Source: Pseudomonadota bacterium (GTDB lineage Bacteria > Pseudomonadota > Alphaproteobacteria > Rhodobacterales > Rhodobacteraceae). From it: a DNA stretch of 59,375 nt. The translations under genes and the position numbers were made by a program. Shown one piece after another: positions 16,168 to 25,245 of the stretch. The notes below the pieces were generated by a model, which made no database searches, was not told where the DNA came from, and saw only the letters and a list, made by a program, of their open reading frames with translations. How positions within the stretch are numbered: position 1 is the stretch's first letter; each line of letters begins with the position of its first letter. The stretch lies in contig JAKALB010000005.1 of the NCBI GenBank assembly GCA_021813365.1, positions 1-59,375 on the forward strand, written 5' to 3'.

Positions 16168-16279
16168 GGCGCCCCGTTGCTGCCGTGCCGATCAATTCGC
16201 CATGTTGTGCACGCAAAATCCAGCCCCCTTCGCGTGCCACGTCCGGCAGAGCAGGGAAAAGCAGGGCCAGGGCGCCCAT
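16154..16279 (-). CDS. Possible 41-residue ORF between mobA and the GNAT gene
   Basis: Frame from ATG 16279 to TGA 16156-16154, overlapping the GNAT start, in the arrangement of coupled genes. It has a hydrophobic stretch (ALALLFPAL) and no recognisable domain. The open frame extends a little upstream of the ATG, so it might be a relic of a longer protein. Weak case. Confidence 0.25.
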   Translation of the reverse strand: MGALALLFPALPDVAREGGWILRAQHGELIGTAATGRHDAG

Positions 16280-16307
16280 CGCCCAGCGGTGGACGATCAG
16301 GGCGTGG

Positions 16308-16928
16308 TCAAGGCGCGTCCCGCGCTGCCCGGGCCAGATCGTCCGGCGTGTTCAGGTTGGCAAATTCGGCATCCGACGGAAAATCGGCCATCACTGCCCC
16401 GCTGCCAGCAGCAAAGTCGCGCAGGCGGGGCGCGGCGCCACTGTCCAGAAATGCCCGCAAGGCCGGAGCCAGACGCACGGGCCACAATGCAAAGGTCGGA
16501 TGCAGGCCCGAGGCGCTGCGCGCGATCACTGGCGCGCCCGGTGCGGCCTCACCGGCCCGGATCAGCCGGGGCACCAGGTCTTGCGGCAGGAAAGGCGCGT
16601 CGACCGGCACGGTCACCAACTCTGTCGCACCAAGCGCCGCTGCCCAGTCCAATCCCGCCAGAACGCCGGACAATGGCCCGAATGACGGCCCGGCGTCCGG
16701 CAGAACCGGAAGCTGCCAGCGCGCGAACCGCGCCGCATCGCCATTGGCCGAAAGCGCAAGCTGCGCCACCTGCGGCTGAAACCTGTCCAGAATCTGATCC
16801 AGCAGCGTGGCCCTGCCGAAAGCCAGCAGCGCCTTGTCGACGCCACCCATGCGCCGCCCCTCGCCTCCGGCCAGGATCAGGCCGAAAGGCGCGCCGCCGA
16901 CCGTCGCGCCGTCATGGCGTCTTGACAT
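16308..16928 (-). CDS. mobA: Molybdenum cofactor guanylyltransferase
   Basis: 206 residues. The nucleotidyltransferase signature LILAGGEGRRMGGVDKALL is near the N-terminus, followed by GPLSGVLAGLDWA and VPVDAPFLP, as in MobA. It joins GMP to molybdopterin to give the bis-MGD form used by DMSO-reductase-type enzymes. The ATG at 16928 overlaps the end of the upstream lipoprotein gene by 17 bases. moaD and moaE, acting earlier in the same pathway, are elsewhere in this window (58118-58817). Confidence 0.9.
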   Translation of the reverse strand: MSRRHDGATVGGAPFGLILAGGEGRRMGGVDKALLAFGRATLLDQILDRFQPQVAQLALSANGDAARFARWQLPVLPDAGPSFGPLSGVLAGLDWAAALGATELVTVPVDAPFLPQDLVPRLIRAGEAAPGAPVIARSASGLHPTFALWPVRLAPALRAFLDSGAAPRLRDFAAGSGAVMADFPSDAEFANLNTPDDLARAARDAP

Positions 16929-17583
16929 CTTGGAACCCGGCCGCCGCCGTTTCCGCCGCGCCGGCCCCCTGCGCATTGCCAAGCAGCATGTCACGGTGGT
17001 CGTTGGAATCGTTGTCAAAGACCACGATCTCGCTGACGCCCGGCAACTTGGCGAATTCCTTCGACAGGGTCTTGGGGAACCAGGTGGTCCGCACCACCGG
17101 ACGGAATTCGGGGATCTGATCCAGCATCGACGAGATCGAGACCGAGCAATAGGCCTTGTTGACCGCGCCATTGGCCTCGGCCAGTGCGATCAGCCTGTTG
17201 GCTGTCTCCAGACTGACCGGCACGGTCTGCTCCAGCACACGATAGGATTGGCGCGCGTGGTAATCGACATAGAACCGCAGGATCGGATCGGTGATGCCGT
17301 AATGCAGATCATGCCGTTCCGGCGCGTTCGGGCTGAACCAGGTGCCCGCCGGATCGAACAGCACGCGCTGGCTGCCGTTGATCAGCAGACCCGAATGTGC
17401 GCCCGAGTTGTTCTGGTTGTTGATGACCGTGAACAGCGTCACATAGGGCGGATCGGTCGGGTCGACATAGGCCGCTCGCGACACTTCCGCATCGGTCGCG
17501 TAGATATTGTCCGCCCCGCAGGCCGCTACGGCCAGCAGAACCGGCAAAGCCAGCAGAAGGCGAGACGAAACGGCCAGGGCCAA
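16912..17583 (-). CDS. Putative lipoprotein with permuted papain-like (YiiX/NlpC-type) features
   Basis: 223 residues if started at TTG 17583, six bases after the stop of the small cytochrome oxidase subunit gene. The N-terminus has a lipoprotein signal ending in AVAAC (Cys22), so export and lipid anchoring are likely. The mature part contains SGAHSGLLI (His63) followed by RVLFDPAGT and much later NKAYCSVSISSML (Cys146). A histidine in an H-x-G-[LI] strand preceding a cysteine at a helix start is the order found in circularly permuted papain-fold hydrolases such as YiiX; this is an inference from pattern only. Not assigned to a named family. An upstream in-frame ATG would cover the preceding gene and is rejected. 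Confidence 0.75.
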   Translation of the reverse strand: MALAVSSRLLLALPVLLAVAACGADNIYATDAEVSRAAYVDPTDPPYVTLFTVINNQNNSGAHSGLLINGSQRVLFDPAGTWFSPNAPERHDLHYGITDPILRFYVDYHARQSYRVLEQTVPVSLETANRLIALAEANGAVNKAYCSVSISSMLDQIPEFRPVVRTTWFPKTLSKEFAKLPGVSEIVVFDNDSNDHRDMLLGNAQGAGAAETAAAGFQDVKTP

Positions 17584-17588
17584 GACGG

Positions 17589-17723
17589 TCAGGCGTTGGA
17601 CAGGGCGAGGATGATCAGAATGACGACGGTCAGAACCGCGCCCCAGGTCACCAACCTGATGAACCCGGCGAAGGTCTTTTCCTGTTCGCGGATGTCCATG
17701 CTGCCTGGCTTGTAATCGCCCAT
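17589..17723 (-). CDS. aa3-type cytochrome c oxidase subunit IV (small)
   Basis: 44 residues: MGDYKPGSMDIREQEKTF followed by a single transmembrane helix (about residues 20-41) rich in Val, Leu and Ile and ending LSNA. This matches the short bacterial subunit IV of aa3 oxidase in Rhodobacterales, including the MDIxEQEKTFxGF pattern. The subunit sits in the inner membrane beside the oxidase core; its function is not essential. The other oxidase genes are not adjacent. Confidence 0.9.
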   Translation of the reverse strand: MGDYKPGSMDIREQEKTFAGFIRLVTWGAVLTVVILIILALSNA

Positions 17724-17812
17724 GTCTGACCTCTTCAACTTGGTTGGCGCAGGGCTTAGCCGATTCCCGGCGCCCTGTCACTGGGAAGATATGTCGCTGC
17801 CCGCAGAACCGC

Positions 17813-18814
17813 TCAGTTCAGCCGCGCCACCACGTAACTGGCCAGATCGTCCAGCATGTCGCGCAGCGGATGCGCGGGCAGCAACTGCAACGCATTCCGG
17901 GCCTTTTCGGCCCAGGCCCTGGCCGTCGCGCTGGACTGGTCCATGGCCCCCGAACGCGCCAGCAGCGCCAGCGCGGTTTCCAGATCGCCCTCGCGCTGCT
18001 CTCCCGCCTCGATCACCCGGCTCCAGAAGGCCCGCGACTCGGCATCGCCTGCGGCATAGGCGCGGATCACCGGCAGCGTCACTTTCCGTTCCCGGAAATC
18101 ATCGCCGACATTCTTGCCGATATCCCCGGTCGAGATGCCATAGTCCAGAAGATCATCGGCAATCTGGAACGCGATGCCCAGCGCATCGCCATAATCGCGC
18201 AGCGCCTGCACCTGCGCCGGCGCCACGCCGGAAATCTCGCCGCCCACCTCGCAGGCCGCCGCAAACAGCGCCGCCGTCTTGCCGCGCACCACCTGCAGAT
18301 AGACCGCCTCGTCGGTCTTCAGATCCTGCGCCGCGGTCAACTGCAACACTTCGCCCTCGGCGATCGTGGCACTGGCATTGGCCAGAATGTCCAGCACACG
18401 CAGGCTACCCGTTTCGACCATCAACTGGAAACTGCGGGCAAACAGGTAGTCGCCCACCAGAACGGAAGACTTGTTGTCCCACAGCAGATTGGCTGTAGGC
18501 CGCCCGCGCCGCCTGGTGCTTTCGTCCACCACATCGTCGTGCAGCAACGTCGCGGTATGGATGAATTCGACCGTCGCGGCCAGGCTGACATGGTGTTTGC
18601 CGCGGTATCCGCACAACCGCGCCGCCGCCAGGGTCAGCATCGGTCGCAGCCGTTTGCCCCCGGCCTCGACCAGATGCGCCGTCACTTCCGGAATCCGCGG
18701 CGCATGGCGGCTGGCCATCCGTTCCCGGATCAGCACATTCACCGCCGCCATGTCCTCGGCCAGGGCCTCGGCCAGCCGGTCATGCGGTTTGCGGGCTGCG
18801 TCGTCCAGGCTCAT
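17813..18814 (-). CDS. ispB: Octaprenyl/decaprenyl diphosphate synthase (polyprenyl synthetase)
   Basis: 333 residues of the trans-isoprenyl diphosphate synthase family. First Asp-rich motif LLHDDVVDES (DDxxD) and second FQIADDLLDY; GGKRLRP in the N-terminal third binds diphosphate. It builds the long side chain of ubiquinone by adding isopentenyl diphosphate units. Start ATG 18814 is preceded by TGAGGAG. Divergent from the DUF2007 gene with a 55-base gap. The exact chain length is not readable from sequence. Confidence 0.9.
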   Translation of the reverse strand: MSLDDAARKPHDRLAEALAEDMAAVNVLIRERMASRHAPRIPEVTAHLVEAGGKRLRPMLTLAAARLCGYRGKHHVSLAATVEFIHTATLLHDDVVDESTRRRGRPTANLLWDNKSSVLVGDYLFARSFQLMVETGSLRVLDILANASATIAEGEVLQLTAAQDLKTDEAVYLQVVRGKTAALFAAACEVGGEISGVAPAQVQALRDYGDALGIAFQIADDLLDYGISTGDIGKNVGDDFRERKVTLPVIRAYAAGDAESRAFWSRVIEAGEQREGDLETALALLARSGAMDQSSATARAWAEKARNALQLLPAHPLRDMLDDLASYVVARLN

Positions 18815-18869
18815 GCGCTCCTCAACCTCAACTCTCGACTCTGGCCCGAGGCTCGCGGTAGCCTTGGCC

Positions 18870-19082
18870 ATGAAGCTTCTCTTCGCCTCGAACGATCCGG
18901 TGCGGATCGCCTTTGCCAAATCCTTGCTTGCCGGCGAGGGTATAGCTGCCTTTGAACTCGACGTCCACACGAGCGTCCTGGAAGGATCGTCCTGGGCCCT
19001 GCCGCGCCGGGTGATGGTGGCCGACCGCGATCACTTCGTGGCCTGCGCGATCCTGCGCGATAACGGCCTTGCCGAGGATTGA
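18870..19082 (+). CDS. DUF2007 small protein (putative signal-transducing protein)
   Basis: 70 residues. MKLLFASNDPVRIAFAKSLL and the end VADRDHFVACAILRDNGL match the DUF2007 fold, a small alpha-beta domain of unknown role, sometimes called a putative prokaryotic signal transducing protein. Its stop nearly touches the next gene (methyltransferase start 19096), suggesting co-transcription, an order common in Rhodobacterales. Confidence 0.85.
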   Translation: MKLLFASNDPVRIAFAKSLLAGEGIAAFELDVHTSVLEGSSWALPRRVMVADRDHFVACAILRDNGLAED

Positions 19083-19095
19083 TGGGGCGCCGCCG

Positions 19096-19848
19096 ATGGA
19101 CGACGGCCTGACCCGGGATGCGTTTCTTGGCGGCAAGTTGCACCTGTGGCAGCCGGCCCGCGGCTTTCGTGCGGCCACCGATCCCGTCCTGCTGGCCGCC
19201 GCCTGCCCGGCCAGGCCGGGCGATGCCGTGCTCGACCTCGGCACCGGCGGCGGGGCTGCGGCCTTATGTCTCGCCGCCCGGGTTCCCGGCCTCGTGCTGA
19301 CCGGGCTTGAACTGCAACCGTCTTACGCCGATCTGGCTCGGCGCAATGCGGCGGAAAACGGCATTGCGCTGGAGGTTGTCACCGGCGATCTGGCGCAGAT
19401 GCCGCCCCCCCTGCGCCGCGCCTTCGACCAGGCCATCGCCAACCCGCCCTACTATCCCAGGAATGGCACAGCCTCGCCGGATGCGGGTCGCGCACTGGCC
19501 CTGCAGGGAGACCTGCCGATCGCCGCCTGGATCGACGCCGCCGCCCGCCGGCTGCGCCCCGGCGGATGGTTGACGATGATCTTCGCCACCGATGTCCTGG
19601 GCGAGGTGCTGGCCGCCCTGCCACCACGCCTGGGCTCGGCCAGCCTCTTGCCGCTGGCGCCGCGTGAGGGCCGCCCGGCCCTGCGCCTGCTGTTGCGGGC
19701 GCGCAAGGGCGGCCGCGGGGCCTTGCGGCTCTTGCCGCCGCTGGTGCTCCACCGCGGACCCGCACATGACGGCGACCGCGAAAGTTATACGGCCCGGGCG
19801 AACCAGATCCTGCGCGACGGCATGGCGCTCGACAGGGAGTTCGCCTGA
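19096..19848 (+). CDS. tRNA1(Val) (adenine37-N6)-methyltransferase-like, SAM-dependent
   Basis: 250 residues. The SAM-binding motif is LDLGTGGGAAAL, and the NPPYYP motif is that of N6-adenine methyltransferases. The family includes TrmN6/YfiC, which methylates A37 of tRNA-Val1. The start is ATG 19096; ATG 19069 overlaps the DUF2007 gene and is less likely. The C-terminal part lacks further features. Confidence 0.85.
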   Translation: MDDGLTRDAFLGGKLHLWQPARGFRAATDPVLLAAACPARPGDAVLDLGTGGGAAALCLAARVPGLVLTGLELQPSYADLARRNAAENGIALEVVTGDLAQMPPPLRRAFDQAIANPPYYPRNGTASPDAGRALALQGDLPIAAWIDAAARRLRPGGWLTMIFATDVLGEVLAALPPRLGSASLLPLAPREGRPALRLLLRARKGGRGALRLLPPLVLHRGPAHDGDRESYTARANQILRDGMALDREFA

Positions 19849-19966
19849 TTCCCGAACTTTGAGCCAAATCGCGCGCATTGCGACGAAACGTCATGCGAAG
19901 ATCGCGTGACACGACTCCGCTTTCGTGTTGCACTGAACGGGTTCAGACCATGCAGGAGGATCGCCT

Positions 19967-20134
19967 ATGACCGTCGCGTCCCATGTCGCCGAGCTGAAGA
20001 AAAAGCACGAGGCGCTTTCCCAAAAGGTGGAAGAAGCCCAGCGCAGCCCCGGTGTGGCCGACATCGAAATCGCCGATCTGAAGAAGCAGAAACTGAAGCT
20101 GAAGGAAGAAATCACCCGGCTCAGCGCGCATTGA
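19967..20134 (+). CDS. YdcH family protein (DUF465)
   Basis: 55 residues, mostly one long basic-acidic helix with coiled-coil character (LKKKHEALSQKVEEAQRSP, then DLKKQKLKLKEEITRL). This is the typical DUF465/YdcH pattern. AGGAGG lies 8 bases before ATG 19967. The function of the family is unknown. The end overlaps the convergent transporter gene by 14 bases. Confidence 0.9.
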   Translation: MTVASHVAELKKKHEALSQKVEEAQRSPGVADIEIADLKKQKLKLKEEITRLSAH

Positions 20135-21047
20135 CCTGACGGCCGGCAACCGCCGCCAGGCCGGCGCCGGCCGCAATCAGCACAGCCGCCAATACCAACC
20201 GGGCAGAGGCCTGGCCATGGCCGGTGGCCAACAGCGCCAGCGTGGAAAGCAGCGGTGCGGCATAGCTTGCCGTTCCCAGCAGCTGGATGTCGCCGCGCTT
20301 CATGCCGACGTCCCAGGTAAAGAAGGCTGCCCCCACCGGGCCCAGCCCCAGCGCCAGTATCGCCCCCCAGCCAAGGGGCGATGCTGGCCAGACCGTCGTC
20401 TCGACCGCCAGGTGCGCCAGCGCGCTCAGTCCCGCCGTCGCCAGGCAGTAGATGGCCACCGCCTCGGTCGGCACCTGGCCGAACCGGCGGGAGAGGACCG
20501 AATAGCCCGACCAGATCAGCGCGCACAGCAAGGCCAGCGCCAGGCCCAGCGGCGCGGCCTGACTGGCGGACTGCCCATCGCCCGGCAACACGATCAGCGC
20601 CGCTCCAGCCAGGGCCAGGCCGGCGCCCGCCAGATGCAGGGGTCGCAGCTTTTCGCCCGGCAAGAGGCCCGACATCAGCACGATCAGCAGCGGCCAGAGA
20701 TAGGCGATCAGTCCGGTCTCGGGCGAAGGTGCCAGCCGAAAGGCGGTAAAATAGACCAGATGGTAGAGGAACAGCCCGGCCGTCCCCAGGGCATAGGCCG
20801 TCCAGGGCACGGTCCGCAGCACGCCGAGCCCGCGCCGTGCCGTCCAGGCCAGACCCAGGCCGCCCCCCAGGGCAAAGCACAGGGCATTCAGCTGCAATGG
20901 CGGCACCGGGGCCGAGCCGATGGTCAGCACCGCCAGCAGCGCCCACATCAGCACCGCAGTGAAGCCGATTGCGGTCGCCTTGCCCCTTGCCACGCCCGTC
21001 GCCCTGACCCCCGTCGTCTTGACCCTTGTCGTCCTGACCCTTGTCAT
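20121..21047 (-). CDS. EamA/DMT superfamily transporter
   Basis: 308 residues with about ten hydrophobic helices and two related EamA halves (first half around GLIAYLWPLLIVLMSGLL, second around GLGPVGAAFFTWDVGMK). Members export amino acids or other metabolites. The N-terminus after ATG 21047 is odd: four units of a 15-base repeat encode TRVRT-TRVKT-TGVRA-TGVAR before the first helix. A GTG at the end of the repeat (MARGKATAIGF) is an alternative start. The substrate is unknown. Confidence 0.85.
   Translation of the reverse strand: MTRVRTTRVKTTGVRATGVARGKATAIGFTAVLMWALLAVLTIGSAPVPPLQLNALCFALGGGLGLAWTARRGLGVLRTVPWTAYALGTAGLFLYHLVYFTAFRLAPSPETGLIAYLWPLLIVLMSGLLPGEKLRPLHLAGAGLALAGAALIVLPGDGQSASQAAPLGLALALLCALIWSGYSVLSRRFGQVPTEAVAIYCLATAGLSALAHLAVETTVWPASPLGWGAILALGLGPVGAAFFTWDVGMKRGDIQLLGTASYAAPLLSTLALLATGHGQASARLVLAAVLIAAGAGLAAVAGRQVNAR
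20985..21044 (-). repeat. 15-base tandem repeat inside the transporter N-terminus
   Basis: About four units of 15 bases on the minus strand (ACAAGGGTCAGGACG and variants ACAAGGGTCAAGACG, ACGGGGGTCAGGGCG, then a diverged unit), coding for pentapeptides T-[RG]-V-[RK]-[TA]. Confidence 0.75.
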
Positions 21048-21174
21048 CCCGCTCTCCAGACCTGCGTCCGGATAACAAAAGGGCGCGGTCTGCACCACGC
21101 CCTTCGCTTCTCTGTCCGCGAATATCCTCGGCTGCGCCTGGAGGGGGCTGCCCCCTCGCAAAGGTTCGCGTGGA

Positions 21175-21897
21175 TCAGACGAAGAACTGCGCGCCGTTGG
21201 CCGAGATGGTGGATCCGTTGATGAACCCGGCATCGTCCGAAACCAGGAAGGTCACGCAGCGCGCTATTTCTTCCGGTTTGCCCAGCCGGCCCGCCGGAAT
21301 GGCCGCAATGATCGATTCCCGCACCTTCTCGGGCACGGCCATCACCATTTCCGTGGCGATATAGCCGGGGCAGACGGCATTGGCCGTGATGTTGAACCGT
21401 GCGCCTTCCTGCGCCAGGCTCTTCACGATGCCCAGATCGCCCGCTTTGGTTGCGGCATAGTTCACCTGGCCGAACTGGCCCTTCTGCCCGTTGATCGAGC
21501 TGATGACCACGACCCGCCCGAACTTGCGCTCGCGCATGCCCGGCCAGACCGGGTGCAGGGTGTTGAACACGCCGGTCAGATTGGTGTCGACCACCTGGCG
21601 CCACTGATCCGGGGTCATCTTGTGAAATGGCGCATCGCGGGTGATCCCGGCATTGGCCACGACCACTTCGATCGGGCCAAGATCCGCTTCGACCTGGGCA
21701 ATCCCGGCTTTCGAAGCGTCATAATCCGCCACGTTCCACTTGTAGGTCTTGATTCCGGTCTCGGCCGAGAACCTGGCCGCCGCCTCGTCATTGCCGGCAT
21801 AATTGGCCGCCACGGTGTAACCCGCCGCCTTCAACGCCACCGAAATTGCCGCGCCAATCCCGCGCGATCCGCCCGTCACCAAAGCCACCCTGGCCAT
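21175..21897 (-). CDS. phaB: Acetoacetyl-CoA reductase
   Basis: 240 residues, a classical SDR: GGSRGIG cofactor motif, NAGITRDAPFHKM, SSINGQKGQFGQ with the catalytic serine, and YAATKAG with Tyr and Lys. The FGQ..YAATKAG stretch and TITANAVCPGYIATEM-like region (FNITANAVCPGYIATEM) are typical of NADPH-dependent PhaB. It makes (R)-3-hydroxybutyryl-CoA for polyhydroxybutyrate and for the ethylmalonyl-CoA pathway. Downstream of phaA on the same strand, but a strong hairpin lies between them. Start ATG 21897, five codons after an unlikely upstream ATG. Confidence 0.93.
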   Translation of the reverse strand: MARVALVTGGSRGIGAAISVALKAAGYTVAANYAGNDEAAARFSAETGIKTYKWNVADYDASKAGIAQVEADLGPIEVVVANAGITRDAPFHKMTPDQWRQVVDTNLTGVFNTLHPVWPGMRERKFGRVVVISSINGQKGQFGQVNYAATKAGDLGIVKSLAQEGARFNITANAVCPGYIATEMVMAVPEKVRESIIAAIPAGRLGKPEEIARCVTFLVSDDAGFINGSTISANGAQFFV

Positions 21898-21941
21898 ATC
21901 TTGCTCCTTCAAATGCCGGATGAAATCCTGTTACCCAAACA

Positions 21942-21976
21942 AAAACGCCCACGCAACTTTATTGCGCGGGCGTTTT
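21942..21976 (-). terminator. Hairpin terminator between phaA and phaB
   Basis: AAAACGCCC-x-CGCAA / TTGCG-x-GGGCGTTTT dyad around a short loop, followed on the minus strand by TTTTTGTTTG. It fits an intrinsic terminator after phaA, and its symmetric A/T flanks make it usable in both directions. Confidence 0.75.
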
Positions 21977-22005
21977 GCAAATCCGGCGCAAAGGCGCCGC
22001 GGGCC

Positions 22006-23181
<1,176 letters not shown>

Positions 23182-23323
23182 GACCCTGACCTCTGGCTCC
23201 CCCGGCAAAGCCTGTCTTTGCCGCTCTGCAGCATGCCCTAGGCGGTCACAATTTCAAAAGCAAGAATTGTTCACCATCGCATACCGGCCTTGTTGCCGCA
23301 GAGCAGCGTGACAGGCGGGCCCA

Positions 23324-24190
23324 TCAGGCCCGCCTGGCATCCTCACGCAGCCAGAACGGCTTCACCGTCGGCGCGCCATACAGATAGCCCTGCAGGCAAT
23401 CGACCCCCATGGTCCGCAGCACCGCGGCCTCAGCCTCGGTTTCCACCGCCTCGGCCACGGTGAACATGTCGAACTGCCGGGCCACGCCCACCAGGGCTGC
23501 CGCCACTGTCTGGGTGCCGATATCGGCATGCAGGTTGCGTATGAACTGGCCGTCGATCTTCACCATGTCAAAGAAGAAGTCCTTGAAATAGCGGATGATC
23601 GTCGGCCCTGACCCAAAGTCGTCCAGCGAAAAGGCCACGCCGCGCTCATGCAGGTCGTCCATGAAGGCCTGCACGATTTCCGGCACCAGCATGGCGGAAT
23701 CCTCGGTGATTTCCAAAATCAGCCGCTCCGCGACCGAGGGCGCCCTGGACAGACCCTGTTCCAGCACCTTCTGGAACCGCGGATAGCCGATCGACCGCGC
23801 CGACATGTTGACCGCAATCCGCAGCGTCGGATTCTGCGACAATGTGTCCAGCCCCGCCTCCAGCGCGGCACAGTCGATTTCCCGGCCCATTTCCCTGGCC
23901 TCGACCGCATCCATGAAATCCCGCGCCGGGATGATCCGCCCCTGCGCATCGGTCAGCCGGATCAATGCCTCGTAAAAGGCGATGCGATTCGTGTCGCGTG
24001 CCAGCACGACCGGCTGGAAGGCCAGCTTGACCAGCTTGCGGTCAAGCGCCTCGCGCACCATGGTCAGCGTCTGACTCTCGTTTTCCGAAATCGCCACACC
24101 CAGCGGGCTCGCAACGCCCGCCTGCGCGTCAACCCTGGCCTTGCCCCTGCCCGGTGCCATGAATGCCTCGATCCCAACCCGGCAGGCCAT
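23324..24190 (-). CDS. EAL-domain cyclic-di-GMP phosphodiesterase
   Basis: 288 residues: a short N-terminal region then one EAL domain. The signature FYEALIRL, the metal-binding DDFGSG, KIDGQFIRN and AEAVETE are present, so the usual catalytic residues look intact (the EGVE motif is EAVE here). It would hydrolyse c-di-GMP to pGpG and so influence motility or attachment. There is no transmembrane segment or recognisable sensor domain. Confidence 0.88.
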   Translation of the reverse strand: MACRVGIEAFMAPGRGKARVDAQAGVASPLGVAISENESQTLTMVREALDRKLVKLAFQPVVLARDTNRIAFYEALIRLTDAQGRIIPARDFMDAVEAREMGREIDCAALEAGLDTLSQNPTLRIAVNMSARSIGYPRFQKVLEQGLSRAPSVAERLILEITEDSAMLVPEIVQAFMDDLHERGVAFSLDDFGSGPTIIRYFKDFFFDMVKIDGQFIRNLHADIGTQTVAAALVGVARQFDMFTVAEAVETEAEAAVLRTMGVDCLQGYLYGAPTVKPFWLREDARRA

Positions 24191-24255
24191 GCCCCCGCCG
24201 TCGACACCCTGAACCTTTCCCCGTAAACAAAGCCTGAAACTTCGGATTTTCCACG

Positions 24256-24864
24256 ATGTGCGCTGATTTTCCGTTCGATCCCACCACGCCGCGCTGCCCC
24301 TGGTGCGGCAACGATCCGCTCTATTGCGCCTATCACGACAAGGAATGGGGCGTGCCCGAATGGGACAGCCGCGCGCTCTGGGAAAAGCTGGTCCTGGATG
24401 GGTTTCAGGCAGGCCTCAGCTGGATCACCATCCTGCGCAAACGCGAGAATTTCCGCGCGGCCTTCGCCGGATTCGACCCCGTCACCATCGCCACCTGGAG
24501 CGAGGCCGACGTGCAGCGCCTGCTGGCCGACCCGGGCATCATCCGCCACCGCGGCAAGATCGAAACCACGATCCGGAACGCCCGCGCCTATCTGGAGATC
24601 GAAGCCCGCGCCGGCTTTGCCCCCTTCCTCTGGCGCTTTGTCGACGGCACACCCCTGCAGACCCGCCGCACCTCCAGCGGGCAGATCCCCACGGCGACCC
24701 CGGTCTCGGAAGCCATGTCCAGGGCGCTCAAGCAGGCCGGCATGGGCTTCTGCGGCCCCACCATCACCTATGCCTTCATGCAGGCCGTGGGCATGGTGAA
24801 CGACCACCTCGTGACCTGTCACGTCCATGACAGGGTGGCCGGGCTCGGGCGACGGGGCCGGTAA
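24256..24864 (+). CDS. tag: DNA-3-methyladenine glycosylase I
   Basis: 202 residues. Strong match to Tag: CPWCGNDPLYCAYHDKEWGVP at the start, QAGLSWITILRKRENFR, GIIRHRGKI, and the C-terminal NDHLVTCHVH that contributes zinc ligands. It excises 3-methyladenine from alkylated DNA. Divergent from the EAL gene with a 65-base gap. Confidence 0.94.
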   Translation: MCADFPFDPTTPRCPWCGNDPLYCAYHDKEWGVPEWDSRALWEKLVLDGFQAGLSWITILRKRENFRAAFAGFDPVTIATWSEADVQRLLADPGIIRHRGKIETTIRNARAYLEIEARAGFAPFLWRFVDGTPLQTRRTSSGQIPTATPVSEAMSRALKQAGMGFCGPTITYAFMQAVGMVNDHLVTCHVHDRVAGLGRRGR

Positions 24865-24865
24865 A

Positions 24866-24881
24866 CCGAAGGCGCCTTCGG
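24866..24881. repeat. Perfect 16-base palindrome after tag
   Basis: CCGAAGGCGCCTTCGG, one base past the tag stop codon. It could act as a short hairpin at the transcript end; there is no T-run. Confidence 0.5.
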
Positions 24882-24894
24882 CCGTTCGCTCCTC

Positions 24895-24923
24895 TCGCCT
24901 CTGCGCTGACGCGCAACCGGCTC
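24895..24923 (+). repeat. 29-base dispersed repeat, copy A
   Basis: tcgcctctgcgctgacgcgc continuing to 24923; identical to 35233-35261. Each copy lies just ahead of a hairpin-plus-core element. Confidence 0.8.
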
Positions 24924-24927
24924 GGTG

Positions 24928-24982
24928 AGGGGGGCTTGCGCAGCCCCCCAGGCCCCCCGCGGGATGTTTGGAGCAAGGTGAA
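24928..24982 (+). repeat. Dispersed hairpin-plus-core element, copy 4
   Basis: Hairpin GGGGGGCT/AGCCCCCC followed by the core CGGGATGTTTGGAGCAAGGTGAAG, a one-base variant (ATGTTT) of the usual ATATTT. Confidence 0.75.
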
Positions 24983-25004
24983 GCGGCGAAGATCGACCCT
25001 GCCC

Positions 25005-25031
25005 TTCACCTTGCCCCAAATATCCCCGCCG
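25005..25031 (-). repeat. Dispersed core element, copy 5
   Basis: Inverted core, minus strand GGGGATATTTGGGGCAAGGTGAA, 22 bases after copy 4; the pair forms a back-to-back arrangement. Confidence 0.75.
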
Positions 25032-25245
25032 GAGGCACCAAGGGCGAGCGGCACGGCCGCGCAGCCCGAGCAATTGGCTTGCGCCGAAGGCGCGCCGCCT
25101 GAAAACCGGCCGGCCGGCGAGCGGGGCGGCGGGGATTGCCTGTCACCCGGTCGTCACCCGACACTGGCCGGCTGAAGTTGCCGCCTTTGCGGGGCCGCAC
25201 GGGTTGAGCCTCCGGTTGCCAGGTCCGGGTGATCCGGCCCGCCGC

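Larger units (their letters stand above)
24865..25245. other. Repeat-filled intergenic stretch
   Basis: No gene is seen. The stretch holds the palindrome after tag, the first copy of a 29-base repeat (24895-24923) and two inverted copies of the hairpin-plus-core element. The downstream part, to the thioredoxin gene stop at 25246, is GC-rich with no feature. Confidence 0.6.
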
